Part shown: piece after piece, positions 29,886 to 38,350 of the stretch
How the letters are laid out: the number at the start of each line of letters is the position of its first letter
Numbering within the stretch: position 1 is the stretch's first letter
Assembly: GCF_029887875.1 (NCBI RefSeq)
Contig: NZ_JARXRM010000036.1
Coordinates: forward strand, 1 to 50,802
Direction: 5' to 3'
Source: Luteimonas endophytica
GTDB lineage: Bacteria; Pseudomonadota; Gammaproteobacteria; Xanthomonadales; Xanthomonadaceae
Length of the DNA stretch: 50,802 bases
Program-made: the position numbers and the translations under genes
Notes under the pieces: generated by a model
Databases searched by the model: none
Seen by the model: the letters and a program-made list of their open reading frames with translations, nothing else
What the model was told of the DNA's origin: nothing

Positions 29886-30002
29886 GCGGCTCTCCGGAAA
29901 CTTGCAGCTGGCATGATGGTCCTACAGTGGGTCCGGCCCCACGGCATTTCCAGCCCGCCGGGGCCTGGTCCGATCCCAGACAGGCAACCGCCAGGAGCGA
30001 CG

Positions 30003-31736
30003 ATGAGGATTAACGCCGGGTTCACGCCGTCGCGCACGGCCGCCGGCATGCTGCGCCTGTCGTTCGCTCCGGTCCCCGCAATGCGCGCCTTCCTGGTCGC
30101 CCTCGTCCTCTGCCTGGCCGTTGCCGGCGGCCATGCCGCGGCCCAGGACACCCGCCTGCCCGATATCGGCTCCTCCGCCGGCACCGTGCTCAGCCCCGCT
30201 CAGCAGGCCGAGTACGGACAGATGCTGCTCGCGCAGCTGCGCCATTACGACATGGTGCTGGAGGACCCCCTGGTCGACCAGTGGCTTCGCGCCACCGGCA
30301 ACCGGCTGGCGGCGGCCAGCGACCAGCCGCGGCAGTCGTTCACGTTCTTCATGATGAAGGACCGCAGCATCAACGCCTTCGCCACCCTGGGCGGCTACAT
30401 CGGCGTCAACGTCGGCCTGGTGCTGACCGCCCAGACCGAAGACGAAGTGGCCGCGGTGCTCGCGCACGAGGTCGCCCACGTCACCCAGAACCACGTGCTG
30501 CGCGGCGCCGAACGCGCCCAGCGCGACAGCATCCCCCTGCTGCTGGCGATGTTGGGCGCGATCGCCATCGCCTCGAGCAGCGACAGCAGCTCGTCGGGGG
30601 ACGCGGCGATGGCCGCGATCGCCTCCGCCCAGGGCCTGGCGATCCAGCGCCAGATCGACTACACCCGCTCCAACGAGTCGGAAGCCGACCGCCTCGGCAT
30701 GCGCACCCTCGCGCGCAGCGGCTTCGACGTCGACGGGATGGCCGACATGTTCGAACGCATGCAGGCCGCCTCGCGTACCAACCAGGGCGGCGAGCGCGAG
30801 CGTGTGCCGGACTACCTGCGCACCCACCCGGTCACCACCACCCGCATCAGCGAGGCGCGCCAGCGCGCCGAGCAGCTACGCGGCGACGAGAGCGTCGTGG
30901 TGACGACCGCCACCCCCGAGGCGGTCCGTACCGAACGGGTGCCGGTGCCGGCAGGCACGAGCGCGGCGGCCGCCGCCGCCGCGGGCGGCCCCTTCAACCC
31001 GTTGCTGCCCGGTTCGCTGCGCGTGACCGCCGCCGATCTGGCTTACGGCGACAGCGTCCAGTTCGGCTGGGCCCGCGAGCGCATGCGGGTGCTCAGCGCC
31101 AATACCGCCGGCGCGGCGGTACGCGAATACGAAGGCATGCGCCGCGCCGGCGACTTCGACGACGCCAAGCGCTACGGCATGGCCCTGGCCCGCCTGCAGG
31201 CCGGCGACGCCGCCGCCGCGGCCACCCGGTTCGCCGCGCTGCTCGACGATTACCCGGACGACACCTGGCTGGCGCTCGGCCTTGCCGAAGCCCAGGCGCG
31301 CGCCGGGCGCCCGGACGAAGCCGACGCGCGCTTCGAGGCCCTGCTGCGGCGCATGCCGAACCACCGCGCGGTCGCCCTCACCTATGCCGGCGTGCTGGCC
31401 GAGCGCAACACCCCGGAAGCCGGCCGGCGCGCCCAGGACCTGCTGCGGCCGCTGCTGCGCACGGCCTCAGACGATCCGCTGTTCCAGCGCACCTTCGCGC
31501 GCATCAGCGAGATCGCCGGCGACCCGGTGCGCGCCGGCGAAGCCTACGCCGAGGCCGATTTCCTCAGCGGCCGCGCCGAGCGCGCGCTGGTCCAGCTCCA
31601 CACCCTGCGCAAACGCGACGACCTCGACTACTACGCCCGGGCCCGCATCGAGGCGCGCATCGCCGCGATCACGCCTACGGTGCTGGAGCTGCGCCGCCAG
31701 GGCGTGCGCGACGAGGACCTGCGCCGGCAGCACTGA
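30003..31736 (+). CDS. bepA: M48 metalloprotease with TPR domain, outer-membrane quality control
   Basis: 577 residues. A signal peptide occupies about residues 1-48 (hydrophobic [20 protein letters not shown]). The M48 zinc site is H155-E156-x-x-H159 ([12 protein letters not shown]), with a third ligand in [11 protein letters not shown]. The C-terminal half is TPR-like helical repeats from about residue 380. BepA monitors LptD and BAM assembly in the periplasm. ATG 30003 has an AGGAG 6 nt upstream; an internal ATG at 30081 would also give a signal peptide but lacks that site. An Ala-rich insert (AAAAAAAGG) links the two domains. Confidence 0.9.
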   Translation: MRINAGFTPSRTAAGMLRLSFAPVPAMRAFLVALVLCLAVAGGHAAAQDTRLPDIGSSAGTVLSPAQQAEYGQMLLAQLRHYDMVLEDPLVDQWLRATGNRLAAASDQPRQSFTFFMMKDRSINAFATLGGYIGVNVGLVLTAQTEDEVAAVLAHEVAHVTQNHVLRGAERAQRDSIPLLLAMLGAIAIASSSDSSSSGDAAMAAIASAQGLAIQRQIDYTRSNESEADRLGMRTLARSGFDVDGMADMFERMQAASRTNQGGERERVPDYLRTHPVTTTRISEARQRAEQLRGDESVVVTTATPEAVRTERVPVPAGTSAAAAAAAGGPFNPLLPGSLRVTAADLAYGDSVQFGWARERMRVLSANTAGAAVREYEGMRRAGDFDDAKRYGMALARLQAGDAAAAATRFAALLDDYPDDTWLALGLAEAQARAGRPDEADARFEALLRRMPNHRAVALTYAGVLAERNTPEAGRRAQDLLRPLLRTASDDPLFQRTFARISEIAGDPVRAGEAYAEADFLSGRAERALVQLHTLRKRDDLDYYARARIEARIAAITPTVLELRRQGVRDEDLRRQH

Positions 31737-31765
31737 TCCCGCCGCCCGGCGCGCCCGCCGCGGCA

Positions 31766-31798
31766 TGTCACATACGAGTCACAAATCTGTCGTCTAAT
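31766..31798 (+). promoter_or_regulatory. Pho box and promoter of phoB
   Basis: Three half-sites at 11-nt spacing: TGTCACA (31766), AGTCACA (31777), TGTCGTC (31788), separated by TACG and AATC. The first two form a canonical 18-bp Pho box ending 9 nt before the -10 TCTAAT (31793-31798), the standard activator geometry. It predicts phosphate-starvation autoregulation of phoB-phoR-ppk-ppx. Confidence 0.85.
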
Positions 31799-31825
31799 GC
31801 CCTTGACCGGCCTGGACGACCCCGC

Positions 31826-32515
31826 ATGCAGAAACGGATCCTGATCGTCGACGACGAGCCCGCCATCCGCGAGATGGTGGCCTTCGCGCTGCGCAAGGGC
31901 GACTTCGAACCGGCCCACGCCGCGGATGCGCGCGAGGCGCAGTCCGCGATCGCCGACCGTGTGCCCGACCTCATCCTGCTCGACTGGATGCTGCCGGGCG
32001 TCAGCGGCCTCGAGCTGGCGCGGCGCTGGCGCCGCGAGGAGCTGACCCGGGAGGTGCCGATCATCATGCTCACCGCCCGCGGGGAGGAGAACGACCGGGT
32101 CGGCGGGCTCGAGGCGGGCGTCGACGACTACGTGGTCAAGCCGTTCTCGGCGCGCGAGCTGCTGGCACGGATCCGCGCGGTGATGCGGCGCTCGCGCGAG
32201 GACGACGAGGACGGCAGCATCAACGTCGGTGCGCTGCGTATCGACGGGGCCGCGCACCGGGTGTTCGCCGGCGAGGAGCCGGTCAGCATCGGCCCCACCG
32301 AGTACCGCCTGCTGCACTTCTTCATGACCCATCCGGAGCGGGTGTATTCGCGTTCGCAGCTGCTCGACCACGTCTGGGGCGGAAGCGTGTACGTCGAGGA
32401 GCGGACGGTCGACGTGCACATCCGCCGCCTGCGCAAGACGCTGGAGCCGGTGCGGCTGGACGGCATGGTGCAGACGGTGCGCGGGTCCGGGTACCGGTTC
32501 TCGGCGTCGATGTGA
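31826..32515 (+). CDS. phoB: Phosphate regulon response regulator
   Basis: 229 residues, same as E. coli PhoB. Receiver domain with D9/D10, phospho-acceptor D53 ([10 protein letters not shown]) and Lys in [10 protein letters not shown]; OmpR-type winged-helix domain with [14 protein letters not shown] and [14 protein letters not shown]. It activates Pho-box promoters, including very probably its own. It lies upstream of phoR with a 160-nt repeat-containing gap. Confidence 0.97.
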   Translation: MQKRILIVDDEPAIREMVAFALRKGDFEPAHAADAREAQSAIADRVPDLILLDWMLPGVSGLELARRWRREELTREVPIIMLTARGEENDRVGGLEAGVDDYVVKPFSARELLARIRAVMRRSREDDEDGSINVGALRIDGAAHRVFAGEEPVSIGPTEYRLLHFFMTHPERVYSRSQLLDHVWGGSVYVEERTVDVHIRRLRKTLEPVRLDGMVQTVRGSGYRFSASM

Positions 32516-32520
32516 CGGGG

Positions 32521-32665
32521 CGGGAACCGGGAACCGCGAATCGAAAGGATCCGCTGCTGACGGCCGTGCCGCCGCCTCGCCGCTCCGGGCGAGGCGAGCC
32601 AACGACGGAATGCCTATGATCCTCCCTGCCGATTCCCGATTCCCGATTCCCGATCCCCGATCCCC
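32521..32665. repeat. Heptad repeat pair between phoB and phoR
   Basis: The left array (32521-32543) is GGGAACC-type units; the right array (32631-32665) is three GATTCCC units then two GATCCCC units. The arrays are mutually inverted and enclose about 87 nt. The right array ends 10 nt before the phoR ATG. Confidence 0.8.
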
Positions 32666-32675
32666 GCCCTTGACC

Positions 32676-34031
32676 ATGCTGCCCCACGCCCGCTCCGCCT
32701 GGATCCGGACCCTGGGCGTGCTCGCCCTGGTCCTGCTCGGCGCGCTCGTCCTCGGCCTGCTTGCCGGGCAGGTGTGGCCGGTGCTGACGGCCGCGGCCCT
32801 GGGAATCGTGGCCTGGCACTACTGGCGCCTGCGCAAGGTGCTGCTGCGGCTCACCTCCCACCGGCGGCTGCCGCCCGCGCGCGGCGAAGGCGTCTGGAAC
32901 GAGCTGGACCGGCTGCTGCACCGCAGCCAGGACGACACCCGCAACCGCAAGCGCCGGCTGGTGCAGATGTTGCGCGCCTATCGCGCCGCCGCCGCCGCGC
33001 TGCCCGACGCTGTGGTGGTGCTGGACCGCAACAGCCAGCGCGTGCAGTGGTTCAACGAGGCCTCGGCCGGCCTGCTCGGGCTGCGCTATCCGTCCGACAT
33101 CGGCGCCCCCCTCGGCGAACGCCTGCGGCCGCTGCCGATCGCGCACTGGCTGGCCAGCGGCCGCCATGCCGAGCCGCTGCTGGACGTGCCCTCCCCGGTG
33201 GACCCGGCACTGCGCCTGAGCATGCGCCTGATCCCCTACTCCCAGGAGCTCTGGCTGCTGGTCGCGCGCGACGTCAGCAAGCTGATGCACCTCGAACAGG
33301 TCCGCCGCGACTTCGTGGCGAACGTTTCCCACGAACTGCGTACCCCGCTGACCGTCGTGCATGGCTACCTCGACATGCTCGACCCTTCCGACCAACCGGA
33401 GTGGGCGCCGATCCTGGAAGAGATGCGGCGCCAGTCGCAGCGCATGACCCAGCTGGTCGAGGACCTGCTCACGCTGTCGCGGCTGGAGGCCCAGGACACG
33501 GTGAGCGACGAAAGCGTCGGCATGGCCTCGATGCTGGCCACGCTCCGGCGCGAGGCCGAGGCGCTGAGCCAGGGCCGCCACACCGTCGCCGTCCAGGACC
33601 GGGCCGCGGTGGACCTGTGGGGATCGACCCGGGAACTGCACAGCGCGTTCTCCAACCTGGTGGCCAACGCGGTGCGCTACACCCCGGCGGGCGGCAGCAT
33701 CACCATCGGATTCGCCCAGCAGGGCGAGGAAGTGGCGCTGTCGGTCGAGGACACCGGCTACGGCATTCCCGCCGCCCACCTGCCGCGGATCACCGAGCGC
33801 TTCTACCGGGTTTCGACCAGCCGTTCGCGCGAACTGGGCGGTACCGGCCTGGGCCTTGCGATCGTCAAGCACGTGCTGCAGCTGCACCAGGCGCGGCTGG
33901 AGATCGAGAGCGAAGTCGGCCGAGGCAGTATCTTCACCTGTATCTTTCCCGCCGACCGCGCACACCCGCGCGACGGCACCGGTTCCGGAGCGATACGTGA
34001 GCGTACCCAGCAACCCACCCGCCAGGCGTAA
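32676..34031 (+). CDS. phoR: Phosphate regulon sensor kinase
   Basis: 451 residues. Two N-terminal membrane helices without a large periplasmic domain (LGVLALVLLGALVLGLLAG, VWPVLTAAALGIVAWHYW), a PAS domain (ALPDAVVVLDRNSQRVQWFN), H-box FVANVSHELRTPLTVVHGYL, then N-box LVANAVRYTPAGG, G1 VEDTGYGIP and G2 GGTGLGLAIVKHVL. ATG 32676 is chosen because the upstream frame merely translates heptad repeats. It overlaps ppk1 by 35 nt. Confidence 0.94.
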   Translation: MLPHARSAWIRTLGVLALVLLGALVLGLLAGQVWPVLTAAALGIVAWHYWRLRKVLLRLTSHRRLPPARGEGVWNELDRLLHRSQDDTRNRKRRLVQMLRAYRAAAAALPDAVVVLDRNSQRVQWFNEASAGLLGLRYPSDIGAPLGERLRPLPIAHWLASGRHAEPLLDVPSPVDPALRLSMRLIPYSQELWLLVARDVSKLMHLEQVRRDFVANVSHELRTPLTVVHGYLDMLDPSDQPEWAPILEEMRRQSQRMTQLVEDLLTLSRLEAQDTVSDESVGMASMLATLRREAEALSQGRHTVAVQDRAAVDLWGSTRELHSAFSNLVANAVRYTPAGGSITIGFAQQGEEVALSVEDTGYGIPAAHLPRITERFYRVSTSRSRELGGTGLGLAIVKHVLQLHQARLEIESEVGRGSIFTCIFPADRAHPRDGTGSGAIRERTQQPTRQA

Positions 34032-36147
34032 GCCCCAGGCGCCCCCGCGCGGTGCGCGCCCGGCCGCGCCAGGGGCGGAGGAAGCGGCCCCGGGGGACCC
34101 CCTGGCCGACCCGGCGCTGTACTTCAACCGCGAGCTGTCCCAGCTCGATTTCAACTTCCGGGTGCTGGCCCAGGCCCAGGACGAGGCGGTGCCGCTGCTG
34201 GAGCGGCTGCGCTACCTGTGCATTTCCTGCACCAACCTCGACGAGTTCTTCGAGATCCGTGCCGCCACCGTCCGCCACGCCCAGGATTTCGGCATGCCCG
34301 GCGCGCCCGACGGGCTGGCGCCGTCGACGGTGCTGCGCCGCATCCACGAGCGGGCCGCCAGCCTGGTGGAGGCGCAGTACCGCTGCTGGAACGAGCTGCT
34401 GCGGCCGGCGCTCAACGATGCCGGGGTGCGCATCCTCGGCCGCGACAAGTGGAACGTGCGGCAGAAACGCTGGCTGCGCACCTACTTCCGCGACGAGATC
34501 ATGCCGGTGCTGTCGCCGCTCGGGCTCGACCCGGCGCACCCGTTCCCGAAGATCCTCAACAAGTCGCTGAACATCGTGGTGGTGCTCAAGGGCAAGGACG
34601 CCTTCGGCCGCAGCGGCCACCTGGCGATCGTGCGCGCGCCGCGCTCGCTGCCGCGGATCATCCAGCTGCCCGAACGGGTCTCCGGCGGAGAGCACGATTT
34701 CGTGTTCCTGTCCTCGGTGCTGTCGGAGTTCGTCGACGAGCTGTTCCCAGGCATGCAGGTCAAGGGCGCCTACCAGTTCCGGGTGACCCGCAACTCCGAG
34801 CTGATCGTCGACGAGGAGGAGGTCGAGAACCTGGCGCTGGCTCTGCGCGACGAGCTGATCGGGCGCGGCTACCTGCGGGCGATGCGGCTGGAGATCGCGG
34901 CCGACTGCCCCAAGCCGATCGTGCGCACGCTGCTGGAGAACTTCGAGCTGCCGGAGAACGCGGTTTACCGCATCGACGGTGCGGTCAACCTCAACCGGGT
35001 GATCCAGGTCTACGATCTGGTGCAGCGGCCGGACCTCAAGTTCCCGCCGTTCCAGCCGCGGCAGCTACCCGGCAGCGACGCGATGTTCGAGCTGCTGGCG
35101 GAGGACGACCTGCTGCTGCACCATCCGTTCGACGCGTTCACCCCGGTGCTGGAACTGATCCGCCAGGCCGCCGAGGACCCCAACGTCCTGGCGATCAAGC
35201 AGACCCTCTACCGCACCGGCAAGGACTCGGCGATCGTCGAGCACCTGGTGCAGGCGGCACGCAACGGCAAGGACGTCACCGTGGTGGTGGAACTGCGCGC
35301 GCGCTTCGACGAGGAGGCCAACCTCGGGCTGGCCGATCGCCTGCAGGAAGCCGGCGTGCAGGTGGTGTACGGCGTGGTCGGCTACAAGACCCACGCCAAG
35401 ATGCTGTTGATCGTGCGCCGCGAGGGCAGGCGGCTGTGCCGCTACGTGCATCTGGGCACCGGCAACTACCACTCCGGCACCGCGCGCGCCTACACCGATC
35501 TCGGCCTGATGACCTCCGACGCGAGGATCGGCGAGGACGTGCACCAGATCTTCCAGCAGCTGTCCGGGCTGGCGCCCCTGATCCGGCTCCACCACCTGCT
35601 GCAGTCGCCTTTCACCCTGCATGCCGGGATCCTGGAACGGATCGCGCGGGAGGCGGCGCACGCCCGCGCCGGCCGCCCGGCGCGCATCGTCGCCAAGATG
35701 AACGCGCTCAACGAGCCGCAGGTGGTCCGTGCGCTGTACGCCGCCTCGCAGGCCGGAGTCACGGTCGACCTGATCGTGCGCGGCGCCTGCACCCTGCGGC
35801 CCGGGGTGGACGGCGTCTCCGAGAACATCCGCGTGGTGTCGATCGTCGGCCGCTTCCTCGAACACCACCGCGTGTACTGGTTCGCCAACGACGGCCGCCC
35901 GGACCTGTACTGCGCCAGCGCCGACTGGCTCGAGCGCAACCTGCTGCACCGCGTCGAGACCTGCTTCCCGGTGCTGGACCCGGCGCTGGCCGGGCGGGTG
36001 CGCGAGGAGGCCCTGAACAACTACCTCGCCGATAATCTCAACGCCTGGGAACTGCAGGCCGACGGCAGCTACCTCAAACTCGCGCCCGGCGACGAGGCGA
36101 TGCCGCATTCGGCGCAATCCTGGCTGCTGGCGAAACTCTGCGGATGA
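33997..36147 (+). CDS. ppk1: Polyphosphate kinase 1
   Basis: 716 residues. It makes polyphosphate from ATP. Domain order: N (YFNRELSQLDFNFRVLAQAQ), H, C1 and C2. The phospho-His is in YKTHAKMLLIVRR; the second essential His is in VGRFLEHHRVYWF. ATP-site residues lie in IKQTLYRTGKDSAI. The start is GTG 33997, with CCGGAG 6 nt upstream, inside the phoR 3' end; the first 35 residues are a Pro/Arg-rich extension. It overlaps ppx by ATGA. Co-transcription with phoBR places polyphosphate synthesis under phosphate control. Confidence 0.95.
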   Translation: MSVPSNPPARRKPQAPPRGARPAAPGAEEAAPGDPLADPALYFNRELSQLDFNFRVLAQAQDEAVPLLERLRYLCISCTNLDEFFEIRAATVRHAQDFGMPGAPDGLAPSTVLRRIHERAASLVEAQYRCWNELLRPALNDAGVRILGRDKWNVRQKRWLRTYFRDEIMPVLSPLGLDPAHPFPKILNKSLNIVVVLKGKDAFGRSGHLAIVRAPRSLPRIIQLPERVSGGEHDFVFLSSVLSEFVDELFPGMQVKGAYQFRVTRNSELIVDEEEVENLALALRDELIGRGYLRAMRLEIAADCPKPIVRTLLENFELPENAVYRIDGAVNLNRVIQVYDLVQRPDLKFPPFQPRQLPGSDAMFELLAEDDLLLHHPFDAFTPVLELIRQAAEDPNVLAIKQTLYRTGKDSAIVEHLVQAARNGKDVTVVVELRARFDEEANLGLADRLQEAGVQVVYGVVGYKTHAKMLLIVRREGRRLCRYVHLGTGNYHSGTARAYTDLGLMTSDARIGEDVHQIFQQLSGLAPLIRLHHLLQSPFTLHAGILERIAREAAHARAGRPARIVAKMNALNEPQVVRALYAASQAGVTVDLIVRGACTLRPGVDGVSENIRVVSIVGRFLEHHRVYWFANDGRPDLYCASADWLERNLLHRVETCFPVLDPALAGRVREEALNNYLADNLNAWELQADGSYLKLAPGDEAMPHSAQSWLLAKLCG

Positions 36148-37691
36148 CCGGCTCCCACACCCTGACGATGGCCGGCTCGCTGGCCGATCCGCTCGAGGAC
36201 GGCGACCTGCTCGCCGCGATCGACCTGGGATCCAACAGCTTCCACATGGTGGTGGCGCGCTACACCCTAGGACAGCTGCGCATCGTCGACCGGCTGCGCG
36301 AGACCGTGCGCCTGGGCGAGGGCCTCGACGGCGAGGGCGGGCTGCAGCGGGAGGCGCGCCAGCGCGCCCTGGGCTGCCTGTCGCGCTTCGGTCAGCGCAT
36401 CCGCGACATTCCGCCGCAGCGGGTACGCGCGCTGGCGACCAACGCCGTGCGGCAGCTCGCCGCCCCGCAGGCGTTCCTGGTGCCGGCCGAGGACGCCCTG
36501 GGCCACGCCATCGAGGTCATCTCCGGGCGCGAAGAGGCGCGCCTGGTCTATCTCGGCGTGGCCCACGCACAGCCGCCGAAACCCGGGCACCGGCGCATGG
36601 TGATCGACATCGGCGGCGGCTCCACCGAGTGCATCATCGGCGCCGGTTTCGACACGATCGAACGCGAGAGCCTGCAGGTCGGCTGCATCTCCACCACCAG
36701 GCGCTTCTTCGGCAACGGCAAGCTTTCGCGGCGCCGCTGGCGCGACGCGCTGGCCGAGGTGTCGGCGGAGTTCCAGCAGTTCGCCGCCGCGTATCGCGAA
36801 CTCGGCTGGCAGGAAGCGCTGGGGGCATCCGGCACCAACAAGGCGATCGGGCAGATCTGCGCGTCGATGAAGCTGACCAAGGGCGCGGTGACGGCGGAGG
36901 CGCTGCCGCAGGTACGCGAGCGGCTGCTCGCCGCCGATCGCATCGACACGATCGTCCTGCCCGGGCTCTCCGCCGAGCGCCGGCCGGTGATCGCCGGCGG
37001 GCTGCTGGTGCTGGAGGCGGCGTTCCAGACCCTGGGCCTGCAGCGCATGGCGGTGAGCAAGGCGGCGCTGCGCGAGGGCGTGCTCTACGACATGCTCGGC
37101 CGCGGCGGCGAGGACGACCCGCGCGAGACCGCGATCGCCGCGGTCACCCTGCGCTACGGCATCGACGCCGCCCAGGCCGCGCGTGTCGAGCAGACCGCGA
37201 TCCGCCTGTTCGACCAGGTCGCGCGCGCCTGGCAGCTCGGCGCGGACGACCTGCTGATGCTGGGCTGGGCGGCGCGCCTGCACGAATTGGGCCTCACCAT
37301 CGCCCACAGCCAGTACCACGTCCATGGCGGCTACGTGCTCGAACATTCCGACATCCCCGGATTCTCGCGCCAGGAGCAGCAGTTCCTCGCCGCGCTGGTG
37401 CGCACCCACCGGCGCAAGGTTCCCCGGAGCGCGTTCGACGCGCTGCCCGAGCGCCTGCTCGCGCCGGCCTGCCGGGTCAGCGTGCTGCTGCGGCTGGCGG
37501 TGCTGCTCAACCGCGCTCAGGAATCGCAGCCGATCCCGCGCCTGGACGCGATCGCGGCCGGCGAACGGCTCACCCTGCGCATGGACCGCCGCTGGCTGGA
37601 TGCCAGGCCGCTGCTGAGCACCGACCTGGCGGGCGAGCCCGCCGACATCGCGGCACTGGGCATCGAGCTGCGCGTCGAGGCGGCCGACTGA
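36144..37691 (+). CDS. ppx: Exopolyphosphatase
   Basis: 515 residues. Ppx/GppA phosphatase fold (actin-like): AAIDLGSNSFHMVVARY, ALATNAVRQL, ISGREEARLVYLGV, and MVIDIGGGSTECIIG; a C-terminal HD-like helical domain has LHELGLTIAHSQYHVHGGYVL. It releases phosphate from polyphosphate ends, opposing PPK1 encoded immediately upstream with a 4-nt overlap. GppA activity on pppGpp is an alternative; synteny favours Ppx. Confidence 0.95.
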   Translation: MTGSHTLTMAGSLADPLEDGDLLAAIDLGSNSFHMVVARYTLGQLRIVDRLRETVRLGEGLDGEGGLQREARQRALGCLSRFGQRIRDIPPQRVRALATNAVRQLAAPQAFLVPAEDALGHAIEVISGREEARLVYLGVAHAQPPKPGHRRMVIDIGGGSTECIIGAGFDTIERESLQVGCISTTRRFFGNGKLSRRRWRDALAEVSAEFQQFAAAYRELGWQEALGASGTNKAIGQICASMKLTKGAVTAEALPQVRERLLAADRIDTIVLPGLSAERRPVIAGGLLVLEAAFQTLGLQRMAVSKAALREGVLYDMLGRGGEDDPRETAIAAVTLRYGIDAAQAARVEQTAIRLFDQVARAWQLGADDLLMLGWAARLHELGLTIAHSQYHVHGGYVLEHSDIPGFSRQEQQFLAALVRTHRRKVPRSAFDALPERLLAPACRVSVLLRLAVLLNRAQESQPIPRLDAIAAGERLTLRMDRRWLDARPLLSTDLAGEPADIAALGIELRVEAAD

Positions 37692-37791
37692 GGCGGGGAC
37701 CGCGCTCGCGGCCGCGGCGGCGCAGCGTTCCCGGAACAGGAGCGGGGCGGCGATCGGGTATCCTGCCGGCAGATTTCCCTGGAGCTTCGGC

Positions 37792-38268
37792 ATGGTCCGT
37801 CCGCACACCTTCCTGGCCTGGATCGCCTGCCTGCTGCTGGTCGCCTGCAGCAGCGGACCGGTCCGGCGCATCTCCGAACCGGCGGCCCGCATCCAGCAGC
37901 TCAGCGTCGGCGCCGACGGTGTGTGGTCGGTGGATCTGCGGATCCAGAACTACAGCAGCATCGCCATGCGCTTCGACACGCTGCGGCTGGAGCTGGCTTC
38001 CGGGGACACGACCGCCGGCACCCTCGAAGCGGCGCCTCAGGTGTCGATCGCCGGGGAATCGGCGGATGTGATCACCCTGCAGCTGAATCCAACCGCGCAG
38101 GCGAAGCTGCTGCTGGCCGACGCGCTCGCCGATGCCCGCAGCCTGCCCTACGCCCTGCGCGGCGAACTGGTGGCCAGCCCCGCCGACCGCGGCCGTGCCC
38201 GCGACTACCGGGTCGAACACACCGGCGTGCTCAGCCCGGTGCCGGGCCTTCCCGGCGTGCTGCGCTGA
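37792..38268 (+). CDS. LEA14-like (water stress/hypersensitive response domain) lipoprotein
   Basis: 158 residues. A lipoprotein signal with lipobox LVAC (Cys19). The remainder looks like the type-2 LEA (NDR1/HIN1, WHy-type) beta-sandwich: SVDLRIQNYSSIAMRFDTLRL, ADVITLQLN, YALRGELVAS. Ser at +2 and +3 suggests outer-membrane sorting. Family function in bacteria is unknown to me. It follows ppx by 100 nt. Confidence 0.75.
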   Translation: MVRPHTFLAWIACLLLVACSSGPVRRISEPAARIQQLSVGADGVWSVDLRIQNYSSIAMRFDTLRLELASGDTTAGTLEAAPQVSIAGESADVITLQLNPTAQAKLLLADALADARSLPYALRGELVASPADRGRARDYRVEHTGVLSPVPGLPGVLR

Positions 38269-38350
38269 AAGCAAGCGGCGTTGCCGCCCGGCCGGCAGCG
38301 CGGCCGGGTGCCCTGCGCCACACCTCCTGTCCTCCCTCGAGGCCGCCGCA

